A DNA stretch of 64,000 nucleotides from Castor canadensis (GCF_047511655.1 NC_133386.1:172009146-172073145); one strand, 5' to 3'. Numbered from the stretch's first letter, positions 12,236 through 25,324 are shown. Translations and numbers: made by a program. Notes: generated from the sequence alone by a model not told the origin.

Positions 12236-12630
12236 GTGCCAGCGTGTGATGCATGGGTTAGCAAAGCCAAATACCAGCCCCTTGACTACTGGCTTTCCCT
12301 AAGTAATTCTGATAAGAAGCAAAAATCCTCCTGAGCGATGATAAGAGCTTCACTTTTCTCTGAGGGAAAGAAGAATGAGCTTTCCCACAAGCTCCACCCC
12401 ACCCCATCCCTATCATAGCTTGGGAGGCACCAGCATCCAGGGCAGGATCTCCCCACTTTCCCAACTCCACACCCAGGATGACCAAATGCCTGGGATACCC
12501 TGAGAGTCATTCTCCAGCCAGATTCTGAGAAATTTAGCTGGAAAGGACAGGCGGGAGGCTGAACTCAGCGGAGCGAGGTTTAGGACCCAGTCCTGAGGCT
12601 ACGCTCTCGGCCCTCGGGGCAGGCTGTCGG

Positions 12631-13044
12631 GAGAAGGAAGCCGGTGCGTCCTGGGGGCGCACAGGTGCTGGGGCTATCGGACTCAGGCACCCCGCTGTCG
12701 TCGAGGCGCCGGCCTGGGCAGTTCGGATCTAACTGCCGTACAGAACTGGGGGAGGGCGGACGGGCAGGGAAGAGAGGGCTGGTACGTCTTTAAACCTCTA
12801 CTGGCTGCTTAGTCACAGCCCCCTTGCTTGGGTGTGTCCTTCGCTCGCTCCCTCCCTCTTAGGTCACTCTTTCAACCCTCGAATAAAAACTGCAGCCAAC
12901 TTCCGAGGCGGCCTCATTGCCCAGCGGCCCCTAGCCTCTGACAGGTTCGGTCCACACTCCTTGCCCGGTCCTTTGCTGGTCCCCAGCCCTGCGCACGGCG
13001 ACCCTCCAGCTCCACTCGTTGCTCGCTGGGTTCACTCCGTCACC
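12631..13044 (+). other. CD44: CD44 5' untranslated region (exon 1 leader)
   Basis: The leader resembles the human CD44 mRNA leader as I remember it. The clearest blocks are the stretch around 12801-12900 (CTTAGTCACAG, CTTGCTTGGGTGTGTCC, CTCGCTCCCTCCCTC) and the block near 12905-12945 with CCTCATTGCCCAGCGG. There is no ATG between 12631 and the CD44 start, so the first ATG is the one used. The left boundary is taken from the human mRNA start (GAGAAG at 12631) and may be shorter in cells. Confidence 0.75.
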
Positions 13045-13117
13045 ATGTACAAGTTTTTGTGGCGCGCAGCCTGGGGATTCTGCCTGGTGCAGCTGAGCCT
13101 GGCGCAGACACAGATCG
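13045..13117 (+). CDS. CD44: CD44 exon 1, coding part: signal peptide
   Basis: This encodes residues 1-24 plus the first base of codon 25. Residues 1-21 read MYKFLWRAAWGFCLVQLSLAQ, a secretion signal with a Trp-rich start and a hydrophobic core. It targets the protein to the ER and is cut near the final Ala-Gln. The ATG has A at -3 and is the first ATG of the leader. The donor is ATCG/GTGAGTG. Compared with human CD44, residue 2 is Tyr instead of Asp. Two extra residues (Thr-Gln, 22-23) precede the conserved Ile-Asp-Leu-Asn; mouse also has extra residues at this point. Later residue numbers therefore run two ahead of human. Confidence 0.97.
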
Positions 13118-14309
13118 GTGAGTGCCCCTTAGCTGGGACAGCGGGAGTGGGCGCCGGGAGTGCCCAGACGGACAGGCCCCGCAGGAGCCTGCAGGTTGAG
13201 TCTTCCCCTGTGGGACTGCAGTCAAGTGGGCGCGAGCGACTTGGATCGCGTTCAGGGAAGCAGGGTGGGATTTGCGCTAAGCTGTTGGAGAGTTTGTTGA
13301 TGGGAAGCACCGGTTCTTAGTTGAAAGGAAAGGAAAAAGAGGGAAGAAAGTTTGCTGGGCAGGCTGCCCACGCGAAGTTTTGGGTGAGGTCGCTGGAGCT
13401 GGAGCACATGGCAGAAAGTAACTGTACTGGATGCGCGCAGCCGGTGTCTGGACTAACAGGCTCCCATACTCAAGTGCACTCTGAGCCTCACTGGCTGTGG
13501 CTGCCAAGGCAGAGCCAGGCAGGGCAGGGGCAGATGCTGGGACAGGAGCTGGCGCCGAGACTGGTGGGGGCTGTCGGCAAGGTGGCGACAGAGTTGTTAT
13601 AGTGAGAGCCTTGGGCTTTCTAGAATGAGCTTTCCAGAAAGCTTTCAGTGGTTCCACACTGAGCCTGATTTCCAAAGCCTTTACTGTCTGTCTGCTGTAG
13701 TCACCTTTATAAAGGCTTCTGGGGTCTTGAACCAGCTCTGTAGCAAGTTTCTGGGTGTCTACAAGGTTGCAGCCTGGGACAGGGAGGACCCACAGGAGAG
13801 GCAATGACTGGACCAGCTGCCCAATCTTTGCAACCTCCTGGTTCTGCCAATCATTCTGGGGGCAATGGAAACAGTAATGTGGCTCAAATTCCCTTCCAGG
13901 CAGCTCCGAAAGGGAGGGGAGCCCCAACACTAGGGTAACACCAGCGACCTAAAGCTGGGGCTCCAATATTCCATCAAAACAGGGTTGGTGGCTCTTGGTG
14001 GCTGTGGAGGGGAGGGGCTATGTGTGAGCTTTTCCAGCATGGCTTAACTCCAAGTGTTCCCTTTCTTTGTCTATATATGAACAGATAATTACATGGCCGA
14101 TTTGCTTATCACTAGCAAAATTAATTTTTCTTTTAAGAAGTGCCAGCTGGGTCATTAAATCAGCTCAGCCTACAGTGAATTTTACTCAGCAAGTATTTAT
14201 TAAACCCAGCTCTGGAGGGTAGCAAGAAAATAAAGACATAGTCTAACCTGGGTACTTTAGACAGAGGATAGGTGGGGATTTAGAATTTTGATTTCTGAAG
14301 CTGAAATAA

Positions 14310-14545
14310 TAATACCAATAATAGCACTAGTGACTATTTATTGTGCACTTTCACTGTGCCAGCTCTGTGCTAAATCTTTTATATGTGTCATCTCATTTTA
14401 CCTTCACAACTGCCCAGTGGGAAGTAGCCCATTAGGCTGTTTTACAGGAGAGAAACAGGCTCAGAGTGGCTAAGTGACTTGGTGGCATTCACACAGCCAA
14501 GGGTGCTGTTGGACAGGAGCTCAGAGTCCCAGAGCCTAGGCTTAG
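14310..14545 (-). repeat. MIR, well preserved
   Basis: Near full-length reverse MIR: CTGTGCCAGCTCTGTGCTAA, TGTGTCATCTCATTTTACCT, TTACAGGAGAGAAACAGGCT, CTAAGTGACTTGGTGGCATT, CACACAGCCAAGG. Confidence 0.9.
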
Positions 14546-16259
14546 AATGTGTGAGAAGCATGGGATGGACAAAGTCGGAAAGGATTTTGGGAAAGGAGGA
14601 GTTCTGGTGGAATAACGGCCATAGTGGAAGCTTCAGAAGGGAAGTGGAGCTCAAAGGGGACTCTTGAAAGGCAGAAAAGCTCAGGTTGAGAGAAGAGAGG
14701 AGAGAGGGGAGGAGAGGCCAGGCTGATCCTCAGAGGAGAGGGACTCTTGCAATTTTCCTGGTGGCCTCCCAGAAAGTTGGTATTGTTACCAACCATCTCC
14801 TTCTTTGTCTCTGAGTTTTCTGACTCCAGCCTCTTCCCACACTGTCTCCTGTTCTGCTAAAAGCCCACCCCAAAGACTTGGTGCCATCCTGATTCCCAGA
14901 GTTCTCCTAGAAACCAGGTTCTCCTGCCTCAGGTTCCCATGGTCCCTTTGGGCAGAGGCATTTGGAGGAAGCACAGTGGAGTGCCAATAGCGATGACTGC
15001 TTGCACCCTGGCTCTCATGTGCTTGTAAATTTGCTGGGAAGGAACTGAGACTTGGAAAGGACTTAGCAGAGGGCTTGGTGCTGGGCAGACAGAGGGGAAG
15101 GAGCAAAAGGAGGGGGAGGAAAGGCACTATTGTTGCCCTAGTCTGGGAGAGATGGGCTGTAGAAATGAGGGAACTTTGGAAAGGGGTAAAGCTTTGTGGG
15201 GAGAAGGAAGGGTCCAGTCTTTGTATCAGAAATCAAAAAGTAGAGAAATGGCCAAAGGTGGGTTAAGCAACATTGGCCTCAGAAACTCAGAGTTGGAAAA
15301 CAGGTAACTAGAGTGAGTGTCATACACAAAGGGAAGAAAGTGGCCTTAGGTAAAAGGTAGGGAGGCCTCTGTGCCCCAGCTCTCTTTCTTCCTGGCCAGA
15401 AGTCATTGCTATGGAATTGCACCCCTGTCGTTGAGAAAGAGGGGTGTGTCTTAGAGCCCTGGGGCTTGGGGTGGCAAGCACCTTTCTGTTCCCATGAGCA
15501 TTAGAGATGCCCTCTTCTGCTGGGAGTTAGAACTTTTGCTATGTTTTCCCACTTGAAGAAACAAGAAAGCAAAATCCCCATCCCTGCAGAGTAGTAGCAT
15601 CAGTGCATTCAGTTACTGCCCTGTACACAGCAGATAACTACTTCCTGAAAAAGCATGGGGACAAATAGATGTGTTGGAGGCCAGAAGCTGATAGGAAAAA
15701 GTTCCATTTTCTTCCAATTCACTTCTGCAGTAGGGGATGTTGGGACCGCAAGAAATTTCTAGTGTATGACAGATCCCCTTCTATTCATTCAAGAAATACT
15801 TCCTGATTCATTGTAATGAGAGACTGGGACTCTAAGGATCATTTAGAAAACCCCCTTCATTTTCCAAAGAGGAAGCAGACTTCTCTGAGACATGTTAGGG
15901 TATGAAGGCAGACCTCTGAAAGGCTTCTGTCTTTTAGGACTGTAGGAGCCCCATCCTACCCCCTGCAGTGGTAAGGAAGGTGTGGTCTATGGAGTGGGGA
16001 TAACAACATCCAGTTAATGCCTTGAATACTATCCCACACACTCACAACAACTTGTATTGTAATCCAAGACTTACCCAGTTTGAGTTAATATAAGACCAAT
16101 GACACTATGTCTTACCATGTCATGATGTCTGAGAAAGATTCTCTGTCTTGTCCTAGGCCTTCTAGTGCCTCTGGGGACATCACTGGATGGTTAGAAATGC
16201 CTCAGTGTTTAAAACCTTTCACTCTTTTTGTTGCACCAGATGGTCTTGTGCAAAGCAGT

Positions 16260-16500
16260 GCCTTCAGTCCCTAAGAAAAACACCTACTGAACGCCGACTC
16301 TCAGTTAGGCATCAGGTTGGGGTTTGGAATAGGTTTTCCATTAAAGCCCCACAGAAGTCTCATGCATTAGTATTTTCTTAACTCCATTTTCTTGGTAAAA
16401 GAAATCAGGATCAGGAAGATGTGTGACTTGCCCGGGGACACAGTGGTGGAGTTGGGATTTCCCGTTGTCTAACATTGTCCCAGGTCATACTCCAATACTT
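16260..16500 (-). repeat. MIR relic (weak)
   Basis: CACCTACTGAACGCCGACTC, GGATCAGGAAGATGTGTGAC, TTGCCCGGGGACACAGTGG, GGAGTTGGGATTTCCC fit reverse MIR with gaps. Confidence 0.5.
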
Positions 16501-18799
16501 ACGCTTCTTCCATTCATTAATTGCCTTTGGATATCTTTAGAAATTCTGCATGGTTCTCCCTGTCCCCTGTGGCCAGCATAGCTTGGTATGAATGACTTCT
16601 CTCTCCACCCTGCAAAGGCTGTGGACTCTTGGCTGCCCTGTCCTGCCCTGACCTGTCTTCTCTAGGCTTGGCCACAGCTGTCAGAGATGCCAACCTAGTT
16701 ATTTGTTGCTAAAATAAGTCAATTTCCTTATCAGCGCCCAGCTGCCCTTCTAGACATGCTCTCATTTGCAGGATAGGAAAATAGGGAGGCTGCTCCCGAT
16801 CTAGCAGACAAGTCAGGGCAATGCCTTCTGCCTGTAAATTAAGAAAGAGGGCCTGTAGACATTCTCACATTGTCCCTATAGGCATTTTAGATGCAGTGGC
16901 CCACAGAGTCCCTTAGTCATATGCCATCGGCAGGTTGTATGTGTCTCCAATGAGAGCAGTCTTGAGGTCCCAGGCAGTGGGCTTAATATGGTCCTCTACA
17001 TAAATCAGGGATCTTGAATCAAAACCCACTGTGGAACTGTAGGTGACACATGGCTGCCCAAGTGAGATTTTAAATTAGCCTTTAGTTTTCAGGACTGAGG
17101 TACACTGATGGAGAGGAGGTGGTGGGAGGTGAATTGGGCCCCTCCCACCAGCCTATCTTGGGGCTGGGAACCAGATGTCAGCTTCAATTGTGTTTCCCCA
17201 GCACCTCCATTTTAGCCAGCTCCACCCAGAGCCCAAGAGGGAAGTGGTTCTTGTGAAACCAGGTGGCAGGTGCTGCCATGCACGGCGTAATTTTCAAAGG
17301 GGATCTTCTTTACTTCAGAGAGAAATTCTGGGGTTATGCACAGTGAACAACTGATGACTCAATTTCCTTTGTATCTCTGCTTGAATGAGGAAGACACACG
17401 TGTTATTCAAGTGGAATCTTGAATTCTAGCCCCACTTTCATGTACTTAACAGGTTGAAAAGTTTCTTTAAAAGTCTGTTCAGCTCATTCTGGCCACTAAA
17501 GGCTTCAGGAATCAGAGGAGTGGAGGAAGTGCTTCTCTTTCCTGCCTTTTGCAGCCCCTGGGGAGCCCCCTGATGTCAGAGATCAGCTCTCTCTCATTTT
17601 TGTGATCTCAGATCCTGGTGCTGGCCCATTGCTGTTGACCAGTAATTGTTGAACTGAAAAGAATATCTAGAACATAGAAATAGCTATCTCTATTGGAAGC
17701 TGTCTCTGTCTCTGTATGGAAGCATGCTAGCCAGCATATACCTAAGCTGCAAATGTTTATATGTGTATATGACAACAGTGATGAGAGCTGTATGGCTCTG
17801 GGTAGGACTAGGAGTGGGCTTGGCTGGCCAACTTCCCACCATAAGGCTCAGGTTTGGTTTGCCCAAGCAGAGAACTCACTGTGTGGCTTTGGTGGCTGCT
17901 TGCCGTGATGCCAGTTGAAGGACAGGGTTACTGGATAGTTGGGCTGACAAAGGGGTGGGAGCCAGGCAGGTGATGACACCAAGCCTACATTTAAGTCTCA
18001 AAATAAAACACTTCCTAGGAGAGGCCAGCTCTAAGATCTAGTGATTTCGGAACTGCTGATATAAGGTTGGAATACTTGGGTGAGAGGCTCACACTTCTCT
18101 GACTCCCATACATACTTCAGAAGGTGATGGAGGCTGAGAAAGAAGCAGAAATGCTTTCCAGAAAATTCTGGCCATCTTTTGTTGATTGCTATCTAACCTG
18201 GTGCTACTGCAGCTTCCAAAGGGTCAGGTCCATGGGGAAGGCTGATACCTGACAGGGAGCCACCCTAACCTCCTCTCCACGTAGCTCGACAAGTGGGAAG
18301 CTGACCATGACTGGGCCAGGTCCTATGTTCCTATGGATCACCTGCCCAACAAGACTCAGAGACAAGGAGTCAAACACAGGATGAAGGGTTGGGTAGCATA
18401 GGGGACAGAAACTCACAGAGCCAGCTCTCCTGAGTTTGGGGTGCACCAGCTGCCTGGGTGTGCCCTCCTGAGGCAAGTGTCCCTTCTAAGGCAAGTGTGG
18501 GCAGATAGATCCCAGGTGGGTGGAGAGGGGCTGAGTCACCAAGAAGGTGATTTGCAAGACTCAGGTCCCAAAAAACTTCCTCGAGGTCTTCAGCTTTTGA
18601 GAGTAAAGATTAATTTAGAAACTCCAGGGGGGACAGAGATTGTTCACCTGACCAGTACTTTTGAGCACTTATTATAATGTCATTGCAAACTCCTTTGATA
18701 ATGACTAAAGGGTCATGCTTTTGTAGAGCTCTTATATTTTTTGCACTAGCTTTTTTGGGCTGCTTGTATGTTTCTGAGATACCATTGCCACTGTTAGCA

Positions 18800-19045
18800 A
18801 TAATATCAAACACACAGAGCTGACTGTGTGCCAGCACCATTCTTGCTGATTCCTACACACTAACTTGTTTAATTCATACACCCATCTCATGAAGACAGTG
18901 CTACTGTTGTCCCTCTTTTACCTATAAGGCACAGAGAATTTAAGTAATTTGGCCAAGGTCACACAGTTGGGAAGTGATGGAGCTCGGATTCAAAGCTGAG
19001 CTCAGGCTACAGAGTTGGTGCACTTAAGTCACTACATTATAGTGA
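18800..19045 (-). repeat. MIR, well preserved
   Basis: GACTGTGTGCCAGCACCATT, CTAACTTGTTTAATTCATAC, TTTACCTATAAGGCACAGAG, TTGGCCAAGGTCACACAGTT, GGAGCTCGGATTCAAAGC follow reverse MIR end to end. Confidence 0.9.
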
Positions 19046-20683
19046 TCGTCTTAGTACATTAATATGTCAGGACCCCCTAAGAGCCCAGATGACTATACCC
19101 AGAAGTACTCTGTTTGTTTTCAAAACTGTATTTGGGAATCTGGTTTGGAGGGGGGAGGTGCTCATAACATCCACAGAGCTGGTCTTGCCTTCCTTTTTAA
19201 AACAGGATTTCAGAGAGGGGACTAGAATGGCAAACTGCAAAAATGAAGGAGAAAGAACTTGCAATGGAAACTGATTCCCATTCATGCTCTGAGTGGCTCA
19301 TTCATTCCAATCCCTGAATAGGAGTTCTACTCTTTCCTATGTGATGGGAAGTTGGGGACAGCATAGGACTGAAAGGGATGGTGAACTGAGTCGTTTGTTT
19401 CTTATCACTTCAGTATTTCTCACCTGAATGAAAGGCCGAGGTTGCAGATGGGTATTTCTCCATCATTTAGGACTGTGGTTTGTAATCAAACAAAGCTGGG
19501 AAATGAACCAACCAAATCATAGCCAAGTATTTGCTCTCTGCTTAAGGGTTCTTGGTTCCATGGCCTCCTCTCTAGCAGTTAGAATAAAAAGAAAGGAGGC
19601 TGCCAGGAGTCAGGCTACACATATCCTAAACACATAGAACTTAGTCCAAGCTAGAAGGGTACTGGACTATTCTTGCTAGCTCTACCCAAACCAGATGAAC
19701 TGACCTCCATTTGGCCCGGCAGTGAACATTACATAGGAAGCAAGCGAGTTTTGTCTGGGTACTCCTAGCTGAGAAACAAACTACCCAGGAAGGGAACTGG
19801 CAAAGCCCTTTAGCCTGGGGTAAGGTACTTATCCAAGATTTCCTATCTGTTTCAATTCCAGTGCATCTCTGTGCTCTTGAGCAGGTCTGCAGTACCTTCT
19901 AGAAGGCCCCACACAACAATCATGGAACTAGGCATCCTCTTTTCCTTTTTCCTCTCTCTAAGGTATTAGGGCATGTGTTCAGGTGTGAAAATTAAGATGT
20001 CAGGAAAAAAAGGAGTGATTGCATGTAGCTGATATTTGGCCTAAAAGTTCATTTCTGCCCACAACCCAGACCCCAATCTTTGTAAATTTCAAACACATTA
20101 AATGAGTGTCTACTATATGCCAGTCACAAATGCTGCTAATACTGAATGTGCCCAGACCAAAAAACAGAGTCCTCAAAGCTGAGCACCTCAGATCCTGCAG
20201 CCTATGGAAGACCACTCGATTAGCTTTGTAGCTACCAGGCAATTCCAGGGTCCTCACCTGCCAGGGGAGGACAGGGGCTCTGGTGACCCACAAGAGTGCT
20301 ATTCATACACGTGCAGTAGAGTTTAGAGAAGATATTTCCGACCACAAGTTTGTTTTTGCTTTGGACCCTATGGGATGGGGTAGTTGTGTCAGCCTTAGAG
20401 GTCAGGTTCATCCCTTCAGACACCTCTAAGTGATTTTCACTTTCCTTGGTGTTCACTTGTTGTTCCCCCTGATGATTCATGAAAACTCCACAAGAATATC
20501 TCCATTTGAAAAGAAGTTCTAGGGAGGCCTCTTGGCTGTGTAATGGCTCTAGAGGTCCTTAGGGAAAAGCCCAGACCTTCTGCACATTTTTTGTATCTAC
20601 TATCGCTCCCAGCTTGGAAATATTTCCCTAACTATAGTAAGTACTTAATAAATATTTAGATGATTGAATGAATAAAATTTATA

Positions 20684-21012
20684 GGCCCAGTGTGGTGCCT
20701 CATGCCTGTAATCCCAGCTAAATGGAAGATGGAGATTGCAAGGATGGCAGTTTGAGGCTAGCCTGGACAAAAAAAAAAAATAGTGAAACCCCATTTCAAT
20801 CAATAAGCTGAGGATGGTGGCATGAGCCTGCCATCCCAACCATGTGGGAAGTCTTAGGTGGGAGGACTGTGGTGTGAGGCTGAGTGGCACCTATAAAAAA
20901 TCATTTTAAAAAGGTTGGGGGGTGCTGGAAGTGTGGCACAAATGCTAGAGTGCTTGCCTAGTGAGCTTAAGGTACTGAGTTCAAACTCCATTCTTCCCCC
21001 CCAAAACAAAAA
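20684..21012 (+). mobile_element. composite SINE, two B1-like units plus tRNA-like unit
   Basis: First unit: GCCCAGTGTGGTGCCTCATG, CCTGTAATCCCAGCTAAATG and an internal A run. Second unit: TGGTGGCATGAGCCTGCCAT. The tRNA-like unit follows: AAATGCTAGAGTGCTTGCCT, TGAGTTCAAACTCCATTC. The same three-part build occurs at 45948-46316. Confidence 0.85.
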
Positions 21013-21639
21013 TTCTAGACGTTTCACAAAGTAATCTCCATCATTTACCATTTGTGATTATTATAGGTTCTGGCTAATTTTGTTCCTTTCTGATCTATAG
21101 AAAAATTATTTTTTTCTAGTGCCCCTTGAAGTGACTCTCAAACCTTGAATTTTCTTTCCTCGGTGCTCTCTCCAGTTTGTGTGGATTTCTCTTGAGGTCT
21201 GACACATCAGGGGAAGTTTGACGCTCATTACATTTTGTTCAGTGAACAGAGAGCTTGGCTTTGTTTAGGGCTGGCTGCTCTACACTTCAGCCCTTACCTT
21301 CAAATCTGGCCTCACGTATACAGAACCCAAGTTTTGAAATCATGTTCTCAGTAATAGTCAGAGAAAAGATGTTGGCTTTTGGTCACTGTCTTAAAAGGGG
21401 TGGGAAGAAAATGAATGTTGTTTCTTTCAGATAGTGATTTAAAAAGTCTTGCAGGCCAAAGCTCTCTTCCACGTAACCATCTGTTTACTGTACTGCAGTG
21501 GGAATGAGGGGGTGTGGTCTGGAGGAGGCCACACAGAGGTATAAGGACCATGAAACAAGCCCCTATCACTTAAAAGCACGGTGAGCTCAGGCATTCGCAC
21601 ACGTTAAGTGTCTAGATTGAGATTTCACACATTTCTAAA

Positions 21640-21830
21640 GCAATGTGTCTAGCATATAGAAAGTACCTCAAGAATAGAAATGATTGTTACATGTTCCTTC
21701 TTCTCTAGTACCAAATCATTATGCAATGCTGAGCAAGCCTCTTCACCCTTATTTGCCTCCATTTTTCCGTGTGTAAAATAAGAGGGGTGGATTCTGGTTG
21801 ATCTCTAAAGTTTTTTCCAGACCTCATGTT
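21640..21830 (+). repeat. MIR relic (weak)
   Basis: GAGCAAGCCTCTTCACCC, TTGCCTCCATTTTTCCGTGT, GTAAAATAAGAGGGGTGG fit the MIR middle. Confidence 0.5.
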
Positions 21831-23534
21831 CACTAAATTGGCCACTCTGCGAGCCCACTAACACCTAAACTTCATAAAACTTGATGGAAAGAATAACACT
21901 ACTAGAATGCATTGCCAGAAAAAAAAAATGATGCCTGGTTTGTATCAAATGTCAGAAGTGAATTACTAATCCCTGCCAGACACAAGCTTATGGACCCAGT
22001 TACACTATAAATGACAATACAATATAAATGACTCTTGGGGACCACATGCTTTGCCCATAGTACTCCACAAAACACTCTCACCCCCTGGGGAGCAGGCAGA
22101 TGAAGGAGCTCAGGTCAGAGACTTTAACACCACTTCCCAGTCACAAGGCTTACACTGTAGGAAGCCAGTCCTGGGATTATCTTTGGGATCTGCACTCAAT
22201 ACCTTTTACTTCAAACTGTACTTCAAGAAGCATTGCTTCAAGTGGCCAGAAAAATCAACCCATCAAGTAGAGAAGGGATTGGGCTTTTCACTCTCAAAGC
22301 CATATGAGCACCTTGGATTTCTTGGCAACAACTTGGTGCAAAATGAACCACAACACTCAGCCAAAGCAGTACTTAGAGGGTGAGCTCTGTATCCTATGGA
22401 GAACAAAGGAGACTCTCAAAAAGAAATCACAAAGAACAAATGTATATTGCCAATTTTTGCTTTTCTTGCCATAAAACAAGAGGAACTCTTGCTCGGGGGA
22501 AAAGAGAACAAATCATAAAGACCCCATTACGGAGGAGTTTGTCCAAGTGGGTCAGAGAGTAACCCCTCTGTTTGGTTCCAGCCTTCTGTCAGTTACTAAA
22601 AGTCTTTAGTCAGAGCTCAGCCCATTCTGGTTGTTCCCACGTCATATCCATCTGGAATCCAGTGACCATTCATTGAAATTAAGTTCCAGATGAGTTCAAG
22701 TCTCATGTCATAGGCAATACCCTCCATTATTGTTGAATATGGTTCATTGACTTATAACTCCAGCCAGCCATTTGGACACAGCGTCATTTAAGGAGAAATG
22801 AGAACCCACACATGGGCAGTAGAAGGTCAGCATTTCTCCATCTTACTCATAGGATGATTATGGCCATGGTCCTTCCCTTAATGATGGCGTCTATCTCCCC
22901 AGACATAAAGTAGTAACAAAGTGATCAATTCAGTGCATTAAAATGTTTTGTGTGATTGGCACTGTGGAAAGAAGCAAGGGAGGCAGAACTAGTTTCCTTG
23001 GAGATCTTAAAATTTAGTAGAAGAAAGCTACTTCTACTAAATAGAATAGGTGAAAGAATTACACAACACTATCAAACCAAAGTTGAGAGATCAGAAAAAA
23101 CAAGAGTGTTCCACATGCTATGATTATATGGGAAGGCTTCAAAGAATTTGAGGATGAGGTGAGTGTAGAAAAGAAGATGAATACAGAAAGAGAAAAGGAG
23201 AGAAAGTCCGCAGAAGGATAAAGCATAAGGTAAAACTTTAAAGAGAGGGAAATAAGTATGGTTTGATTACGGTCAGAAGAGGGGGTCAGCCTGCCTGGAT
23301 GATAGGTTCATGTTGAAGGGATGAGGTTTGACAGATTCCAGGTGATCAAGTAATAGTGGCACTGTCTACCAGACCCAGTTCTGGCCCAGAGACTCAGAAG
23401 AAGTTCTCACGACTCACCTTGTCAGACAGTGCTGAAGACAGTTTGGAAGTAGAGCGGCTCCAATGTTGGTAGAGATAGAACCTTGACATCTTTACCTGGG
23501 TTGGAGAGTGGCAATTTAAGGAAATCTCAAACAA

Positions 23535-23735
23535 GGCTGGGTGAGGTGGCTCACCCCTATAATGCTAGCTACTTGGGAGGTGGAGATGGGGAGGATGAAG
23601 GCAGCATGGGCAAAAGGTTAGAGAGACCCAATTTCAGCAAAACAAGGGGCGGCACATGCCTGTCATCCCAGGCATGAGGGAGGCTGTAGGTAGGAGTATC
23701 ACAGAGCTCTTACCCCAGTACTGCTCTGGGGTTTT
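23535..23735 (+). mobile_element. composite B1-like SINE
   Basis: GGCTGGGTGAGGTGGCTCAC, CTAGCTACTTGGGAGGTGGA, CAGCATGGGCAAAAGG, then a second unit with GGCACATGCCTGTCATCCCA and the end TACCCCAGTACTGC. Confidence 0.85.
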
Positions 23736-24629
23736 ATAAGCAAATAGATTTCAGCTCATGTGACATTTCCCATCGATTACCAGAAGCTTACTAGAATGCT
23801 CCCAAACATTGACTCATCTACAGAGAGTGCCGTGATCCGTTATTGGTGGGAAAAATATGGAGGATTTGAGTCCCATGTACCACTTCAATATAACTATAGA
23901 ACAGTATCAGCCTTCTCCAGTGCATGTTTCTGATGTTACATGCAGAATTCTCTGGTACTTTAGCCATTCTTGATATAGACAACTAGCCATACTGTAGATT
24001 CTGCCTTCTAAAACACTATAAAAAAACCTCTCTTACCCAGAGGACAGGCTCAGTCACTTGTGCCTTCTCCTATGATGCACCCCCATTCTGTTTTCCTATC
24101 ACCCCAAGTATAGTTAGATGCTGGGAGCCAGGAACCTCCTCTGATTGAACAAGAGCCAGACTTCCTGGCAAAGGGCCTCTTTACCACATCACCTTCTCCA
24201 TCTGCAAACCGAGAAGACAAAAATGATGCCTCACCCAGGGGGTGATAGGAGGAATAACTGGCTAATGTGAAGAGAGCCTTTGAAGATGAAAGGGTTGTAT
24301 GTGCACGTTAATTACAACTTTTATCAGCCCTGGAGCCTCTGCATTCTCAGCTGCCACTGGGAGCTTTCTGTGCCTCCCAAATGCAAAAATAGCAGCATTC
24401 CATGAACTGGCCCCACTGAGTCCTGCTAATAGTATCCAAGTCAAGAAAGCTGGATTCTGAGTTCTGGCTGGCAAGCCCACTGTGCACCACTCGAGTTTCC
24501 CACTACTCATCCCCAAGGGAAAAGGTAGGCTCTCTACCTGGGCAAGTAAGATAAGATAGCACCAAGGTATAAACAAAAGACTCCATCAAGAGTCTACTAG
24601 AAATAGCCCCTGGGTAAGATTAGGACACT

Positions 24630-24830
24630 CTGCTCTAATTCTCACTCTGTGAAAGCCTAATTGTGTGACCTTGGGCTATTGGCTTTATCTGTTCAATGCT
24701 TCAATATACTATGTGAACTACCTGCGGATAATAATCCCTCTGCCTCCCCTAGACCTCTCCACCTTTGCCTGCTGGTGTGAAAGTGTTTTGTACAGGTAGG
24801 TAGAAGCATGTGATATAAAACTACAAGGTG
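24630..24830 (+). repeat. MIR relic
   Basis: CTAATTGTGTGACCTTGGGC is the MIR core; TATCTGTTCAATGCTTCAAT and GCGGATAATAATCCC follow in order. Confidence 0.7.
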
Positions 24831-25324
24831 CTATTATTACCTGAGGTAACTTTCGCCCTTATCTGTGTCTCCTGTTGCTGGTTGACCCCAATCATTGAAA
24901 CTGTATTCTTTGGAATGCTCACCAGTCTTCTCAGAGCTGCCATTCCCTTCTTATCTAAGAAGGCCCAGGACTGGCTCAGGCTTCTTGGTTCTGCCATTTC
25001 CTGAGGCATACAAAAGCATTCAGGTTGGTAGAAGGCTAGGGTGCTCTGCCAAGATGGGTCTCAATACACTTGCTGGGGTAGTTCAGTGTAAGTGCTAGAG
25101 GCAGGGGTATGTTGGTATCAGATGCTTTGCTAAGGCTAAAGAGTCAGCTTGGAAGGTACAGGGTGAAGGAAGTCCCCATAGCAGCCCAAAGTATGGATCC
25201 TAAGATAAAGGAGAGAAAGAAAGACCCCAAATGAGAAGCTACCATAACCTGGTGATCAAAAGCCAAAGGTGATGATGATATGTCAGAATGGAAAGGGTAT
25301 TGGAAATTAGACAAGCCCACTTGT

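Larger units (their letters stand above)
1..12540. other. intergenic region upstream of CD44
   Basis: No exon-like or conserved coding stretch was found. The open frames here are short, overlap on both strands and lack family resemblance. The region holds B1/tRNA-type SINEs, a GA microsatellite, two copies of an unnamed ancient repeat, scattered MIR and L2 relics and a TGGA-rich minisatellite close to the promoter. In human, the gene upstream of CD44 (PDHX) is far away, so an empty stretch is expected. Segments not listed separately, such as 1-1700, 5900-7300, 7440-8700 and 9430-10470, show nothing I recognise. Confidence 0.8.
12540..13260 (+). promoter_or_regulatory. CD44: CD44 CpG-rich promoter region
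   Basis: This is the most GC- and CpG-rich stretch in the window and it ends just after exon 1. It holds a GC box (GGGCGG, 12754-12759) and an AP-1-like site (TTAGTCAC, 12809-12816). Two AT-rich words lie in the segment that resembles the human leader: TTTAAA at 12789-12794 and GAATAAAAAC at 12881-12890. No TATA box sits at a fixed distance from an obvious start, which fits reports that CD44 has a TATA-less promoter. Assigning factors to these motifs is inference. Confidence 0.8.

Noticed and set aside
11820..12254. 144-codon minus-strand frame rich in His, Pro and Ser
   Set aside because: It is the translation of the TGGA-rich minisatellite; the repeated NQFLNS words are the 21-bp units.
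12832..13320. Frame open upstream of and through the CD44 ATG, suggesting an N-terminal extension
   Set aside because: The upstream start is GTG, there is no in-frame ATG, and the extension would bury the signal peptide. The part after 13117 is intron. The open frame reflects GC-rich sequence.
13277..13930. 217-codon open frame on the minus strand in the start of intron 1
   Set aside because: It is the longest frame in the window but low in complexity (Ala/Pro runs), lies in GC-rich DNA where stops are rare, and shows no family resemblance or supporting signals.
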